Positions 34,152-44,300 are shown, numbered from the stretch's first letter. The stretch is 48,527 nt of DNA from Bacteroidaceae bacterium (GCA_017541025.1 JAFXZY010000017.1:1-48527), one strand, 5' to 3'. Translations and numbers: made by a program. The notes: a model not told the origin generated them from the letters alone.

Positions 34152-34182
34152 TTTGTTCTTCTCTCGGTTTGCACTATCTTTG
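34152..34182 (+). promoter_or_regulatory. Consensus promoter in front of a 37-codon ORF
   Basis: TTTG (34152-34155), 19 bases, TATCTTTG (34175-34182): an exact match. An AT palindrome (AATAAAATT-GA-AATTTTATT, 34133-34152) abuts the -33 element. The next ATG with an open frame is at 34274. Confidence 0.75.
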
Positions 34183-34273
34183 TCCCCATAACGTGAGCAT
34201 ACGCATGTAAATGTGTGCAATTCACGGTAGTGTACTGCCAAAAATAATTAAACTAACAACCTAAAACGATACT

Positions 34274-34387
34274 ATGGCAACGTTTAAATGCAAGGATATC
34301 GTAAGCCTCTCGGCTAACGACCTATATGAAATGAATTATGCTCCCAAATGCCCCTATCTGTGGCAATGGCAATTACCTCTTTTTTAA
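34274..34387 (+). CDS. 37-residue ORF behind a consensus promoter (leader peptide or gene remnant)
   Basis: Starts MATFKCKDIVSL and ends in the aromatic-rich stretch PYLWQWQLPLF. It has no signal peptide and no recognised family. Its leader is about 85 bases. The AraC-type regulator begins 54 bases after its stop, so it may be a leader ORF for that gene, a small protein, or the start of a truncated gene. Support comes from the promoter and the ATG context only. Confidence 0.35.
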   Translation: MATFKCKDIVSLSANDLYEMNYAPKCPYLWQWQLPLF

Positions 34388-34441
34388 GCCAAGAATTCAA
34401 AATATAAGATTTGCGTTCGTCAAGTTCATATTCGAGTAGCA

Positions 34442-35566
34442 ATGCTGAAGGATATATTTTATGTGCTTTACGGTGGAGTGGCAGTGTTGAATGTGATTGC
34501 CTGCCTCTATCTGTTGTTTCGTCGGAGCAATGCCATAGCTCCTGACATTACATCGCCGGTACGCTTGCGCCGGTGGACCGCAGCCTTCTTTGCTGCCTCG
34601 GCTTTGAGTCACTTGTGGAATCTGCCTGTGTTTTTCCTTTCCTCAAGCGATGACGTGATGCTGAGTTATCTGGTAGGTGCCTTGCTCGACTGTATGACGG
34701 TTGGGCCTTTGCCCATAGTCATATTGTTTGTCATGATGCAAGACCGCAGGCGACCGCTGTGGCCTGTTGCCGTGATGTGTTTCCCTGCTGTTATCGTCAT
34801 AGGTCTGGCTATTGCCAGCCGTAGTGATGCCTTTCTGCTGATATTATATGCATACGTTATATTGCTGTTCATTGGCTTAGTGATATATATGCTGCGCGAG
34901 GTCAGGCAGTACGGGCGCTGGCTTCGCGATAATTATGCCGACCTGGTGCACAAGGAGGTATGGCAGACCTTCGTGGTACTGATTGTCGTTCTTTTAGCGT
35001 TAGGCGTCTATACTTACGCCATCGAAGGGCTGGCTTACGAATACTTTATACAGGTGATTGACGTAATGTTTGTCTGCTATCTCCTGTGGCGGGTAGAGAC
35101 GTTGAGCGACCTGAGCCTTTCTGTTAATGATGCGAACGAAGAAACGGTTGCCATGACGTATGTTGAGGATGACGGGCCTTCATCATCCATGCGCAATCGC
35201 TCGGCTTCGCCGCTTGGCATGTCTAAGAATATCGGTCCTTTGCTCAAGCAGCATTGCGAGGAGTCGCAACTCTATCTGCAATACGACATATCCCTTACCG
35301 AACTGGCAAAACAGATTGGCACCAATCGAGTGTATCTCAGTCAGCACTTCGCCTTGCAGGGTGCTACTTATAATTCCTACATCAACGGTCTGCGCATCCG
35401 GCATTTCATTAACCTTTACCATGAAGCGGCAGCAACCCATCAACCTACAACAGTACAGGAATTGGCTTACCAGAGCGGTTTCCGCAGTTACGGCACATTT
35501 AATACAGCCTTCAAAAAGAGCATGGGAATGACTGCGACCGAGTGGATGCGCACTATGACGGAGTAA
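34442..35566 (+). CDS. Membrane-anchored AraC-family transcription regulator
   Basis: A 374-residue protein. Seven hydrophobic helices fill residues 1-225 (LYGGVAVLNVIACLYLLF through FVCYLLWRV). The C-terminal 110 residues are an AraC DNA-binding domain with two helix-turn-helix units (ISLTELAKQIGTNRVYLSQHF; VQELAYQSGFRSYGTFNTAFKK). Sensing would occur in or through the membrane. It is encoded just upstream of, and in line with, the barrel and two hydrolase lipoproteins, whose promoter at 35661-35691 is a plausible target. Confidence 0.88.
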   Translation: MLKDIFYVLYGGVAVLNVIACLYLLFRRSNAIAPDITSPVRLRRWTAAFFAASALSHLWNLPVFFLSSSDDVMLSYLVGALLDCMTVGPLPIVILFVMMQDRRRPLWPVAVMCFPAVIVIGLAIASRSDAFLLILYAYVILLFIGLVIYMLREVRQYGRWLRDNYADLVHKEVWQTFVVLIVVLLALGVYTYAIEGLAYEYFIQVIDVMFVCYLLWRVETLSDLSLSVNDANEETVAMTYVEDDGPSSSMRNRSASPLGMSKNIGPLLKQHCEESQLYLQYDISLTELAKQIGTNRVYLSQHFALQGATYNSYINGLRIRHFINLYHEAAATHQPTTVQELAYQSGFRSYGTFNTAFKKSMGMTATEWMRTMTE

Positions 35567-35660
35567 TAGCAGGGCAGTCTTTTTTTCATTATCCAGTCTT
35601 CAATATCGTTAAATTCGCTTTGAAATCGTAAAAAAAATGAGGCTGACGGCTTTCAGGTTA

Positions 35661-35691
35661 TTGTGGCTTCAAAGGGAACTAACTATCTTTG
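35661..35691 (+). promoter_or_regulatory. Promoter of the barrel-amidohydrolase-esterase unit
   Basis: TTG (35661-35663), 20 bases, TATCTTTG (35684-35691). It lies inside the longest open frame and moves the translation start to 35714. Confidence 0.7.
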
Positions 35692-35713
35692 TGCCGTCAA
35701 CCTAAACGTTATA

Positions 35714-36451
35714 ATGAAGACTAAACTATTATTGGCTGTTGTATTGGTGATATGTACCCAGGGCAACGTGCAGGCTCAAAGCAAGCTGGAAGGCGGTCTG
35801 AAGGCAGATTTCGTGAGCAGTTACATCTGGCGCGGACTCAATCTGGGGCATGTGTCGCTTCAACCTGAACTCTCGGTGAGCTGGAAAGGACTAAGCCTCT
35901 CGGCGTGGGGAAGTGTAGGCCTGAGCCACAAAGACGACAATGTCGAGATTGACCTGACGCTGTCGTATGAGACAGGAGGCTTGTCGTTTGGCATCATTGA
36001 CTACTGGAACGATGAATATGACAAACGTTATTTCTACTATAAGACGAAGGCGGGTACCAATCGTCAGAAGACTGAAAGTACTGGCCATTGCTTCGAAGGG
36101 TATGTGAGTTACGATTTCGGACCCGTAAGCGTTTCGTGGCAGACTTTCTTTGCAGGCAACGACTATCAGGATGCTGACGGCAAGCGCGCCTACAGTTCGT
36201 ACTTCCAACTGATGGTACCATTCCGTTTGGTCACCTGCGAATGGGAGGCAGCGGCAGGTCTGGTGCCATGGGCTTCCGACTATTATTCTGTCACAGGCTT
36301 TAGCGTGAGCAACCTCTCACTAAAGGCCACCAAAGACATCAAGATTACCGACTCGTTCTCGCTACCACTGTTTGCCCAGATCGTGGCCAATCCTGCCAGC
36401 CAGAAGATGTACTTCCTGGCCGGATTCACCCTGAACGCTTTCAAAAAATAG
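35714..36451 (+). CDS. Outer-membrane beta-barrel protein (porin-like)
   Basis: A 245-residue protein with a signal peptide (MKTKLLLAVVLVICTQGNVQAQ). The mature part alternates amphipathic beta strands with short turns: DFVSSYIWRGLNLGHVSLQPELSVSWKG is typical of the first strands of TorF/MetA-pathway-like porins, and it ends in KMYFLAGFTLNAFKK. It is small for a general porin. As the first gene of the unit it may import the substrate hydrolysed by the two lipoproteins downstream. Confidence 0.72.
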   Translation: MKTKLLLAVVLVICTQGNVQAQSKLEGGLKADFVSSYIWRGLNLGHVSLQPELSVSWKGLSLSAWGSVGLSHKDDNVEIDLTLSYETGGLSFGIIDYWNDEYDKRYFYYKTKAGTNRQKTESTGHCFEGYVSYDFGPVSVSWQTFFAGNDYQDADGKRAYSSYFQLMVPFRLVTCEWEAAAGLVPWASDYYSVTGFSVSNLSLKATKDIKITDSFSLPLFAQIVANPASQKMYFLAGFTLNAFKK

Positions 36452-36494
36452 TCTCTAAAATCAAACCTATATAAAGTAACTAAAAACCAAGATT

Positions 36495-38243
36495 ATGAAA
36501 CAAACGGTTCGTAAATGTATCACGAAGATGCTGTTATGCGTCGCAGTGGTGAGTGTAGTCGTAGGCATAGGTATGTTTACTGGCTGCAAGAGTAATAGCA
36601 GTGCCGACCTTGTGGTCTATGGCAAGATATTCACTGCAGAGGGCAACCAGATAGCAGAAGCCTTTGCTGTGAAGGACGGTAAGTACGTCTATGTAGGCGA
36701 CAAGGCAGGAGCCGAAGCCTTTGTCGAGGAAGGCAAGACAGAGGTGGTGGACTATACAGGCAAGGGACTCGTGATGCCAGGCTGCGGCAACGGTCACGCA
36801 CACTATTCGCTGGGTTACGCCATTCAGACAGTCGGAACAGTAATGGATAGGGCAGACGGTTTGGACAAGTTCCTGAAGGAAATTATTCCCGCTGCGGTAA
36901 AAAAGGCAAAAGACACTGGTGCCAAAGCCATTTTTGGCAGCGGCTGGGATATGATGAAATTCCCGAAAAACTTGTCATACCGCAAACAACTGGATGCCAT
37001 TTGCAGCGACATTCCTATTTACATTGCCGACGAGGAAGGTCACAAGGGTCTTGCCAACACCATCCTGCTGAAGAAGGCCGGACTTATCAAGGAAGATGGC
37101 ACTGCTGGCAAAACCGAGGTGCGCGGCGGTGAGATTATCCTGGACACTGACGGCATACCTACCGGTTATGTAAAGGAACAGGCTGGCACCTATGTACGTT
37201 CGTTCTTGGACAACGAAGACCTCTTCTCCGTGGACATCGCCAAGGGCAATATGGCAAAGATTCAGGAGCAACTGCTGTCTGAGGGATACACGATGTATCT
37301 TGACGGCTACACCTCCTACTTCTTCAATGACAACTTCTACAAGGCAGCTCAACAGATGGACAAGGCTGGCGATATGCACTTCGTGTTGGGCACAGCATGG
37401 GAACTGGACAGTTGGATGGACGTGGACAAAACTCTGGAAAAGGCCAGTGCCACCAAGAAATACGAGTCCAGCCATATCAAGACGAACTGGCTCAAACTCT
37501 TCATGGATGGCACGGTGGAGAGCGGCACCGGTTTTGTTGATCCGCTGTACCCAGGCGGTAAGCAGGGCATCCCCAACTGGTCGGAAGAGGAACTGACTGA
37601 CATCACGCGCAAGGCGAATGCCAAGGGTATTACCATGCACGTACACGTGATGGGCAACAAAGGTGTCACCCGTATTGTCAATGCCTATATCAATGGTGGA
37701 AAGGATGAGATGCGCAACACGCTGGTACACGTGTATGGCGTCAGTGAACCAGACTATAAGCGTATGGCAGACCACAATATCTATGTCACCTCGGGTATGC
37801 TGTGGCATCATGCCGACAATGAATTGCAGGCAGAACTGATGCAGATTCTTCCTGAAGGTATGAAGGACAAGGGATATCCAATGAAGTCCTTCTTCGACAA
37901 CGGCGTCAACTTTTCATCACACTCAGACTTCCCAGCCTTGTCTGGTAGTCCCGATGACCCATTCGGCATTATGGAGATAGTTGTCACGGGCGTTTACCAG
38001 CCTGAAAAAGCGAAACCCTGGTGGCCAGAAGAACTGCTGACACGCGAGCAGGCACTCACGGCTCTGACTATCAACGTGGCAAAGCAGATGTTTATCGAGA
38101 ACGAGAGAGGCAGTGTGAGCGTAGGCAAGTATGCTGACTTCCTGCTCGTTGACAAGGACGTGATGACCTGCCCTGTCAATGAAATCCACACGGCAAAGCC
38201 TGTAGCAACCTATTTTGAAGGAAAAAAAGTGTTTGAGCAGTGA
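36495..38243 (+). CDS. YtcJ-like amidohydrolase lipoprotein
   Basis: A 582-residue protein with a lipobox (MFTGC, Cys near 31). It has the composite-domain start VVYGKIFTAEG of amidohydrolases, the first metal motif GNGHAH (H-x-H, near residue 100), THIKTNWLKLFMDGT-type strand, HVHVMG (fifth strand His), and SHSDFPA near the end. This is the amidohydrolase-3 family (YtcJ, formamide deformylase and related), which hydrolyses N-acyl or amide bonds. Its periplasmic or surface location is unusual for the family. It is 43 bases after the barrel gene. Confidence 0.87.
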   Translation: MKQTVRKCITKMLLCVAVVSVVVGIGMFTGCKSNSSADLVVYGKIFTAEGNQIAEAFAVKDGKYVYVGDKAGAEAFVEEGKTEVVDYTGKGLVMPGCGNGHAHYSLGYAIQTVGTVMDRADGLDKFLKEIIPAAVKKAKDTGAKAIFGSGWDMMKFPKNLSYRKQLDAICSDIPIYIADEEGHKGLANTILLKKAGLIKEDGTAGKTEVRGGEIILDTDGIPTGYVKEQAGTYVRSFLDNEDLFSVDIAKGNMAKIQEQLLSEGYTMYLDGYTSYFFNDNFYKAAQQMDKAGDMHFVLGTAWELDSWMDVDKTLEKASATKKYESSHIKTNWLKLFMDGTVESGTGFVDPLYPGGKQGIPNWSEEELTDITRKANAKGITMHVHVMGNKGVTRIVNAYINGGKDEMRNTLVHVYGVSEPDYKRMADHNIYVTSGMLWHHADNELQAELMQILPEGMKDKGYPMKSFFDNGVNFSSHSDFPALSGSPDDPFGIMEIVVTGVYQPEKAKPWWPEELLTREQALTALTINVAKQMFIENERGSVSVGKYADFLLVDKDVMTCPVNEIHTAKPVATYFEGKKVFEQ

Positions 38244-38269
38244 AAATGATACTGTGAATAATGTAAAGT

Positions 38270-39940
38270 ATGAGAAATAATAAACTATGGATGCTTGCAG
38301 CCATCATTATTTGTGGCGCAACGGTTATCCTTACAGCCTGCAAAAGTAATAAGTCAGATATGAGTGAACTGGAAGAATACAGAAAGATGATCAGAGCTTT
38401 CTATGGCGAGAACAAAACAATTACAGACGGTAACTACGACAAGTCGCTGGCCGTCAAGTGTATCAACGGAACTTTCGTCGGCAAAAAGACGGATAGCATC
38501 ATTGCCTTCAAGGGCATTCCGTATGTCGGCAAGCAGCCCGTCGGGGAACTGCGATGGAAAGCACCGGTTGACGTTACCCCGTGCGATAGCGTATATGAGG
38601 CCTATTACAATGCGAAAGCTGCCCCACAGCCAGAGGTCGAACTGTCATCACTCTATTATCAGGGCGAGGACTGCCTGTATCTGAACGTGTGGACGGCTGC
38701 CGGGGCAGCAGAGAAGAAGCCCGTCATCGTATGGATACATGGTGGTGCATACGCTTATGGCGGAACAGTAGATCTTCTGTATGACTTCCATAATTTTGTC
38801 AAGGAGAAGCCGGATGTCATCGTAGTCAGCGTAGCTTACAGGCTCGGCGTACTGGGGTACCTGCACCTGTCTCATCTGCCCGACGGAAAGGACTATCCTT
38901 ACGCACAAAACCTGGGACTCATGGACCAGCTGATGGCACTGAAATGGGTGCATGAGAACATTGCAGGCTTCGGGGGCGACCCGGACAACGTGACCATTAT
39001 GGGTGAATCAGCCGGAGGCGGCAGCGTAACCAGCCTCTCGCTCGTCAAGGGCTCACACCGGTATTTCAACAAAGTCATCTCACTGAGCGGCACCCCCGGA
39101 CTGTCAAGGTCTGCAGAGGCAGCCAAAGCATGTACGGACGATTTGATGGAGGTACTTGGCTGCAAGACCGTAGCCGACCTGATGAAACTCGATGCCGAGA
39201 CGCTCGTGAGCACAGCCACTGAGGTGCTCCCCTTGCGCATCGCTCCGGAAAGAGACGGCAGCCTGCTGCCTTTGGATCCCTGGGAGGCTATCGCCAACGG
39301 TGCAACAAAGGATGTAACCTTCCTGCAGAGCTGCAACAAGGACGAGATGAACTTCTTCTTGGTGGGCATGGGCGGACCCGAGCCATTCATAGAGTGGGCC
39401 AGCGATCGCGAGGCAAAGAAACTTGCCCCGCTGACAGACAAAGAAAAAGAATTTGTTGAAAACTACATGAAGGATGTAAAGGGCGAAAACTGGGAACAGC
39501 ATACACGCCTGCTTAGCCAGCTGATGTTCAATGCGCCGTGCATCAGACTGGCAGAAAACCAAACCATGGCAGGAGGCAAGTCGTACACCTATTACTTTAC
39601 GGTCGAATCCTCGGTTCCGATGATGAAGAGTGGACATGGCGTAGAACTGGCATCCTTATTCAAGCATCCTGATCTTGACAAAGACACAGGAAGAGAATTC
39701 GACGAAACCTTCTCAAAGACCATGCGCAAAATGTGGGTACAGTTCGCCAAAACTGGCAATCCATCGCTCACGGCAGAGCAGGCTCCCGATGGCAAAGCAA
39801 AAGTGTGGCCGCTCTACGACCTGAAAGACAAACACGTCATGGTGCTTGACGAGACCAATATCCATCCCGAAAAAGAATCCCAGAGAAAAATTGTTGATTG
39901 GGAGAGGACCTACTTCCTCACCAAATACTATGGTTTTTGA
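38270..39940 (+). CDS. Type-B carboxylesterase lipoprotein
   Basis: A 556-residue protein with lipobox LTAC (Cys near 24), followed by KSNKS, almost the same sequence as after the amidohydrolase lipid cysteine. Family motifs: EDCLYLNVWTA, WIHGGAYAYGG (oxyanion hole), GESAGGGSV (catalytic Ser near 246), SGHGVELASLF (catalytic His) and NKDEMNFF for the acid region. These enzymes cleave esters of small organic molecules. It is the last gene of the unit and is followed by a strong hairpin. Confidence 0.9.
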   Translation: MRNNKLWMLAAIIICGATVILTACKSNKSDMSELEEYRKMIRAFYGENKTITDGNYDKSLAVKCINGTFVGKKTDSIIAFKGIPYVGKQPVGELRWKAPVDVTPCDSVYEAYYNAKAAPQPEVELSSLYYQGEDCLYLNVWTAAGAAEKKPVIVWIHGGAYAYGGTVDLLYDFHNFVKEKPDVIVVSVAYRLGVLGYLHLSHLPDGKDYPYAQNLGLMDQLMALKWVHENIAGFGGDPDNVTIMGESAGGGSVTSLSLVKGSHRYFNKVISLSGTPGLSRSAEAAKACTDDLMEVLGCKTVADLMKLDAETLVSTATEVLPLRIAPERDGSLLPLDPWEAIANGATKDVTFLQSCNKDEMNFFLVGMGGPEPFIEWASDREAKKLAPLTDKEKEFVENYMKDVKGENWEQHTRLLSQLMFNAPCIRLAENQTMAGGKSYTYYFTVESSVPMMKSGHGVELASLFKHPDLDKDTGREFDETFSKTMRKMWVQFAKTGNPSLTAEQAPDGKAKVWPLYDLKDKHVMVLDETNIHPEKESQRKIVDWERTYFLTKYYGF

Positions 39941-39949
39941 TTAAAACAT

Positions 39950-39988
39950 ACACCGTCCGAAAGCTGACCAATGACTTTCGGACGGTGT
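39950..39988 (+). terminator. Stem-loop at the end of the esterase unit
   Basis: A perfect 14-bp stem ACACCGTCCGAAAG/CTTTCGGACGGTGT with an 11-base loop. There is no T-run directly after it, but its position 9 bases past the stop codon supports a terminator. Confidence 0.75.
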
Positions 39989-40106
39989 CTATGCTGTCTA
40001 GCCTGAGTCAGGCTGGTGTACAGGTCGGCCTGCACATAATACAATGCCCGTGACGGTCTTTTAAACGATGACCATTAGAACAAAAATTGCTAATGTATTT
40101 ATAATG

Positions 40107-40211
40107 GCTCAGCCCTCAGCCATCAGCCCTCAGACATCTTCCATCATACATCATCCATCTTCCATCATACATCATCCATCATACATCTTCCATCATCCCT
40201 CAGCCCTCTTT
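40107..40211. repeat. Degenerate CATCnTnC tandem repeat
   Basis: About 105 bases made of 7-8 base units such as CATCATCC, CATCTTCC, CATCATA and CAGCCCT in varying order. The same units form the tract at 45394-45527. It ends at the stop codon of 40218-40907. There are no unique spacers, so it is not a CRISPR. Confidence 0.8.
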
Positions 40212-40217
40212 CTGAAT

Positions 40218-40907
40218 CTATTTATACGATTTCAGCTCAAATTTCACTTTATACTTACGCTCTGGATTATAACTACTACTCTTATAATAAGCATAATTAT
40301 CCTTATAACCATAACCATTTAAAGTGAAACCTTTTGTCATTCCGGGGTCGATTCTTATAGACTTTGTAAAATCTTGATAATCAAGCATATTTCCACTCAT
40401 GTCATAGTAAATCATACGCCCTGTGATAGACACAACAGTTCGGTCGGTATTATTCTTCAAAGTAACAGTAGCATTAGAGTCCAACCAATCGTGATTATAG
40501 CGTGCCAAAGTAATTGCTTCAGATGTCGGATTCGATGAATCCTGTTTGTTTGCGGATGCTGATGAAGAATTAGCTGTTGTTGCAGTAACGGGTGTAGCCT
40601 TAGTTGCTGGCGAATTAAATGATTTAGCTAATTCTTCTTGTGAAGATTTCAACGATGTTATCTCTCTCTGTAAAGCTTCAACCTGTTGTTTTAGAGCATT
40701 CCACTCCTCTTCAGAAACGCTAAAACCATCTACTTGCTGTGTTACAGCTAGCTCTTTATTTGCCCCTTCGCTTTTCTCTCCGAGGATAGGCCTCAGTTTA
40801 CGAATGAGATCAGGGGCTACCAACATAGCAACTAAGATAACCACACAAATAATAATTACATAGATGGATTTGTTGCTACTCTTCTTCTCGTAAATATTGT
40901 CATTCAT
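40218..40907 (-). CDS. Membrane-anchored coiled-coil protein with FxLYD-like C-terminal domain
   Basis: A 229-residue protein. A short cytoplasmic start is followed by one helix (YVIIICVVILVAMLVA), then a coiled coil (EEEWNALKQQVEALQREITSLK), a Ser/Thr/Ala-rich linker and a beta domain (WLDSNATVTLKNNTDRTVVSITGRMIYYD) that resembles FxLYD/DUF3426-like sandwiches. The C-terminal KSYK is basic. I do not know its function; it is probably an envelope protein. It is the last gene of the minus-strand run that starts at hsdR. Confidence 0.6.
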   Translation of the reverse strand: MNDNIYEKKSSNKSIYVIIICVVILVAMLVAPDLIRKLRPILGEKSEGANKELAVTQQVDGFSVSEEEWNALKQQVEALQREITSLKSSQEELAKSFNSPATKATPVTATTANSSSASANKQDSSNPTSEAITLARYNHDWLDSNATVTLKNNTDRTVVSITGRMIYYDMSGNMLDYQDFTKSIRIDPGMTKGFTLNGYGYKDNYAYYKSSSYNPERKYKVKFELKSYK

Positions 40908-41008
40908 AGGATATTGAATTAATTATTATTATTTTCTGCAATTATTGTTTAGATTGCTCCTAAACTACTGAGCTATGAGCGAAAAGGGGCAAGAACCTCT
41001 GACACTTT

Positions 41009-41267
41009 TTATGTTGCTTCACACCAACCATAGATAAAGAACGCAATGATAGCAATCAGCGTTATAGCAACCATAATCTTAGCGCACAAGGGCTGGTCTC
41101 CATTATTTCCATTAGATGAGCCTCCTCCGCTACTGTTGTACACCGAATCGAAAACTATATAGTCTAATTCTTCATCCCAGTATGCCTGTTCATCCTCTGA
41201 ACCGTGAACCCTTAACCCTTAACCTTGAACCATAATTTGTACTATTACAGCAATTATTATCCACATG
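41009..41267 (-). pseudogene. Small membrane-protein ORF interrupted by a heptanucleotide repeat
   Basis: Reading from the ATG at 41267, one frame gives MWIIIAVIVQIMVQG, then TAA (41222-41220) inside a 7-base tandem repeat. The same frame then stays open to 41009 and encodes an acidic segment (DEQAYWDEELDYIVFDSVY), a Gly/Ser/Asn linker and a clean terminal helix (KIMVAITLIAIIAFFIYGW). The downstream part has no ATG start. Either one gene was broken by repeat expansion or there are two tiny genes, the second with an unusual start. Confidence 0.45.
41202..41234. repeat. Heptanucleotide tandem repeat
   Basis: On the minus strand, GGTTCAA, GGTTAAG, GGTTAAG, GGTTCAC and GGTTCAG lie in direct succession, five units of seven bases. 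The unit length is not a multiple of three, so copy-number change shifts any frame crossing it. Confidence 0.75.
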
Positions 41268-41360
41268 ATACTTTCAATCGTCTTAACTTTAAATAGCTCC
41301 CAGTTGAGTGGCTATTTCCATTTTGGAAACAACCACTTCCTTATCCAGCTCCCCTTTGTT

Positions 41361-44300
41361 TTATTCTTCCAGCTTGAGTAATTGACTTTCTAACTTAATT
41401 TTCTTGTTTTGTGGGGGAGTTGGTACATCTTTGGCTTTGACTCTGTTTGTAGCAACATTCGTAACGGTAAATGTATCATCAAAGGCACCAAAGGTTCCTG
41501 CATCTACGCAATACTTGATATAGAAATGGAAAATGAGTCCATTTTCACCATCTTCTACGTGGCCGCCAGTATAGTCACAAGCCATAATCATTCCGTATTC
41601 AGAGTGGTTGTAACCGGTAGGTTGGTCTGAGAAGGAAAGTGTGTTGTCTTCTTTGTTCCATGTGAATACAAAACCTTCCTCATTATAGATGAATGGTACA
41701 AGTTTGTACAAGCCTTCTTCTTTAAGGCTCTTGTATATTATACCGTAATCGTAATAATTAAACAACTCAGCAAAGAAGATACCGGTGTATAGTTTTGTCC
41801 ATTCAGGTTTCTCGCCATAGATTTCATGATGGACAATGCTTTGTGTATTGTCGGCATTGGAGAAGGTGATTTGCATATCAAAGGTGTATCCATCAAAGGT
41901 TCCCTGTCCGCTTACATATACGGTCTGCCCCAATGCATCGTTGTAAGCATATTGGCGTGGCATGGTAACTGCATTGTTTTCTTCGACATAAAGAAGCAGG
42001 TTGTGCCCTGTAGCATAAGGAGCCTGCAGGCGATATATATTTTCACCCTGGGCTTTCTCATAAGAGACTTGTGTGATATCAGGCATCATCTCTGACTTCA
42101 TGACAGTAGAACGGCTATCTGTCCAATGGTAGTCGTATTCTATCCAAGCCTGATGATTGACGATTACACTTACGTCTATGGGGTTGCTCTTTATGGGGAT
42201 TATCAGGTCGTCACGTTCAGTTCTACAGGTGATATTCGCATTATAGTGTTGTAATCCGGGGTATTCTGCAGGATGTCCTGTGAATTGTTCGCCCCAATTC
42301 ATTTTGTATATGCTGACAAATGGGTCGTAATAAAGATTTTGGGGATTAGCTATTCCATTGGCATTTACATCAAATCCCAAGCCCCACAAGTTAAGGTTGA
42401 GACGGTACGGGAAGTCGGTGTCATAGGCTGTATATACACGGCCTTCTCCTTCCATATTCAGGCTACATACCTTAACGTTTTCCTGGCCGGCCAGTTTCTC
42501 CATATCAAGCACGTCCACATTGTTTGCAGTTATGCGAGGTGCATAGCTGTAGCCGAAATAAAAGCCGGGTATGTCGCTAACTTTTACACGGAAACTGACG
42601 GTGTTGGATGCATACTGAATGGTGGGCGAAGCTGTTACATAGCTCTTTACGCGCAGATATATGTTTGCTTCTCCGCTAGATGGTTTGCCCTGTTGTTTCA
42701 TTAGCCATGCCAATGTATTGGACAGTGAAGTGCAATAGATATTTACTTGTTTGGTTCCAGAAACACCTATTGCGGTTGACAGGATCTTTGTCTGATCTTG
42801 TGGGAAGGTGGGTGTGAGAGAGACTTGTAGCTGGCTTTCAAATGTGACATTCCCATCATTCTCAGGCGGTGTGAAGCTGAAGAGAATCTGTTCAACAGAA
42901 TCAAGCGGCAACACTTCTAACTTGTCAATGAATTTGGGAATATCAAGTACCGTATTACTGTGTATGTGATTTTTGATGGAATCTGCGTTTGCAGGCTTAT
43001 AGTTTGCCAGATAAACATCGGATGGGTCGGGATTGTTAACCTCATTCAGCGCTGCATTGTATTTTTCCTCTAAAGCGGGGAATACAAAGTTCATCCATGC
43101 GGGACGTCCTTCTGTGTTAAAGCGACAGTCGGGCGGGAAGTTGCTTTCCTCGTAATCTCGTGTAACAGACAGATTAAGACGTTTTACATCAAAGAATGTT
43201 TGTCCTTCGCCCCACAACTCAACACGTTTCTGCATAACGATTTCTTCAATAGTAGCCTGTTGACCTGATGCAGGGAAGGCGTAGCTTGGGTTGCGGTACT
43301 GTTTCATAAACTGATTTGTCAGCTGTTGAGCCAGTTGTAAATCACCTTGTTGGGCAGCTGCCTCAGCCTCAATGAAGAACATTTCCTCTACACGCATTAA
43401 AGGGAATGCACTTAATGCTCCTATCATGTAATTATCTGCATTACCCTGGCCAGGACGAAATTTGATGCTGGCATAACCAGGAAGAAATTGGTTAATAGGC
43501 GTAGAAGCTCCGGTAATGACTGACGGGATCTGTTCATTTAAGGCATTATTGTCCGGACTTATCCACAATAATTTGCGAACATCCGTGTCTGGAATACGTT
43601 CGTACATCTTCTTATCTATACAAAGATACATATTAGTGCTAGTGCCTGTATAACCAAATGTTGTTTGATTGCTAACCCATGATGTCCAATTAGTAATAGA
43701 AGTTTTAACGGCATTATCTTCAGGAAAATACTGCACACCCCACATCCAACATGTAGGATCGTTAAAACCCGTAGTAGCACTTAGCATCTGCTCGCGATTC
43801 ATAGGTTTTGTGGTGGTGGTTTCAATAGCGAGGCGTGCATAGCGTTGAGCATTTTTATAATCACCTATCCAAAGGTAGAGACGAGCCTTCAAGCCATAAA
43901 CAACATCCAGATGTGGCAGCAGATGACTGTCTATATCAAGTTCCGGTATCAGTTTTTCTGCCAAATCCAAGTCGTCCGATATGAATTTTGCCATCTCCTG
44001 ACGTGTGGCACGAGGAGCGTAGTAATAACCTGTCTGTTCGTCAAACTCTGTTTCCTCCGTAATGATAGGCACAGTTAAGCCTGTGACGTTCTGGCCAGAC
44101 GTAGAAATAGGATTCGTACGATCGTTGGGTTGGAATTCATACATACGAGCCATATCCAAATAAAGCAAGGCGCGTGAAGCATAGGCTATGCCCAACAATC
44201 CCTTTAGCGCATCCTGCCCCTTACAAGCGACAATCCATTGGTTAGACTCCAACACCATATCGCGCAGGTATCCCCAAACATAGTTAGAATAGACGAATGC

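Noticed and set aside
36975-37811. 278-codon minus-strand open frame opposite the amidohydrolase
   Set aside because: Shadow frame produced by codon bias of the opposite strand; no signal, motif or promoter.
40107-40211. CATC-rich tract as a CRISPR array
   Set aside because: Units are 7-8 bases and irregular, with no constant repeat and no unique spacers; no cas genes nearby.
40908-41008. Possible RNA gene upstream of the FxLYD-like protein
   Set aside because: Only a short GAGGTTCTTGCCCC-like stem was seen; no cloverleaf, terminator or promoter pattern.
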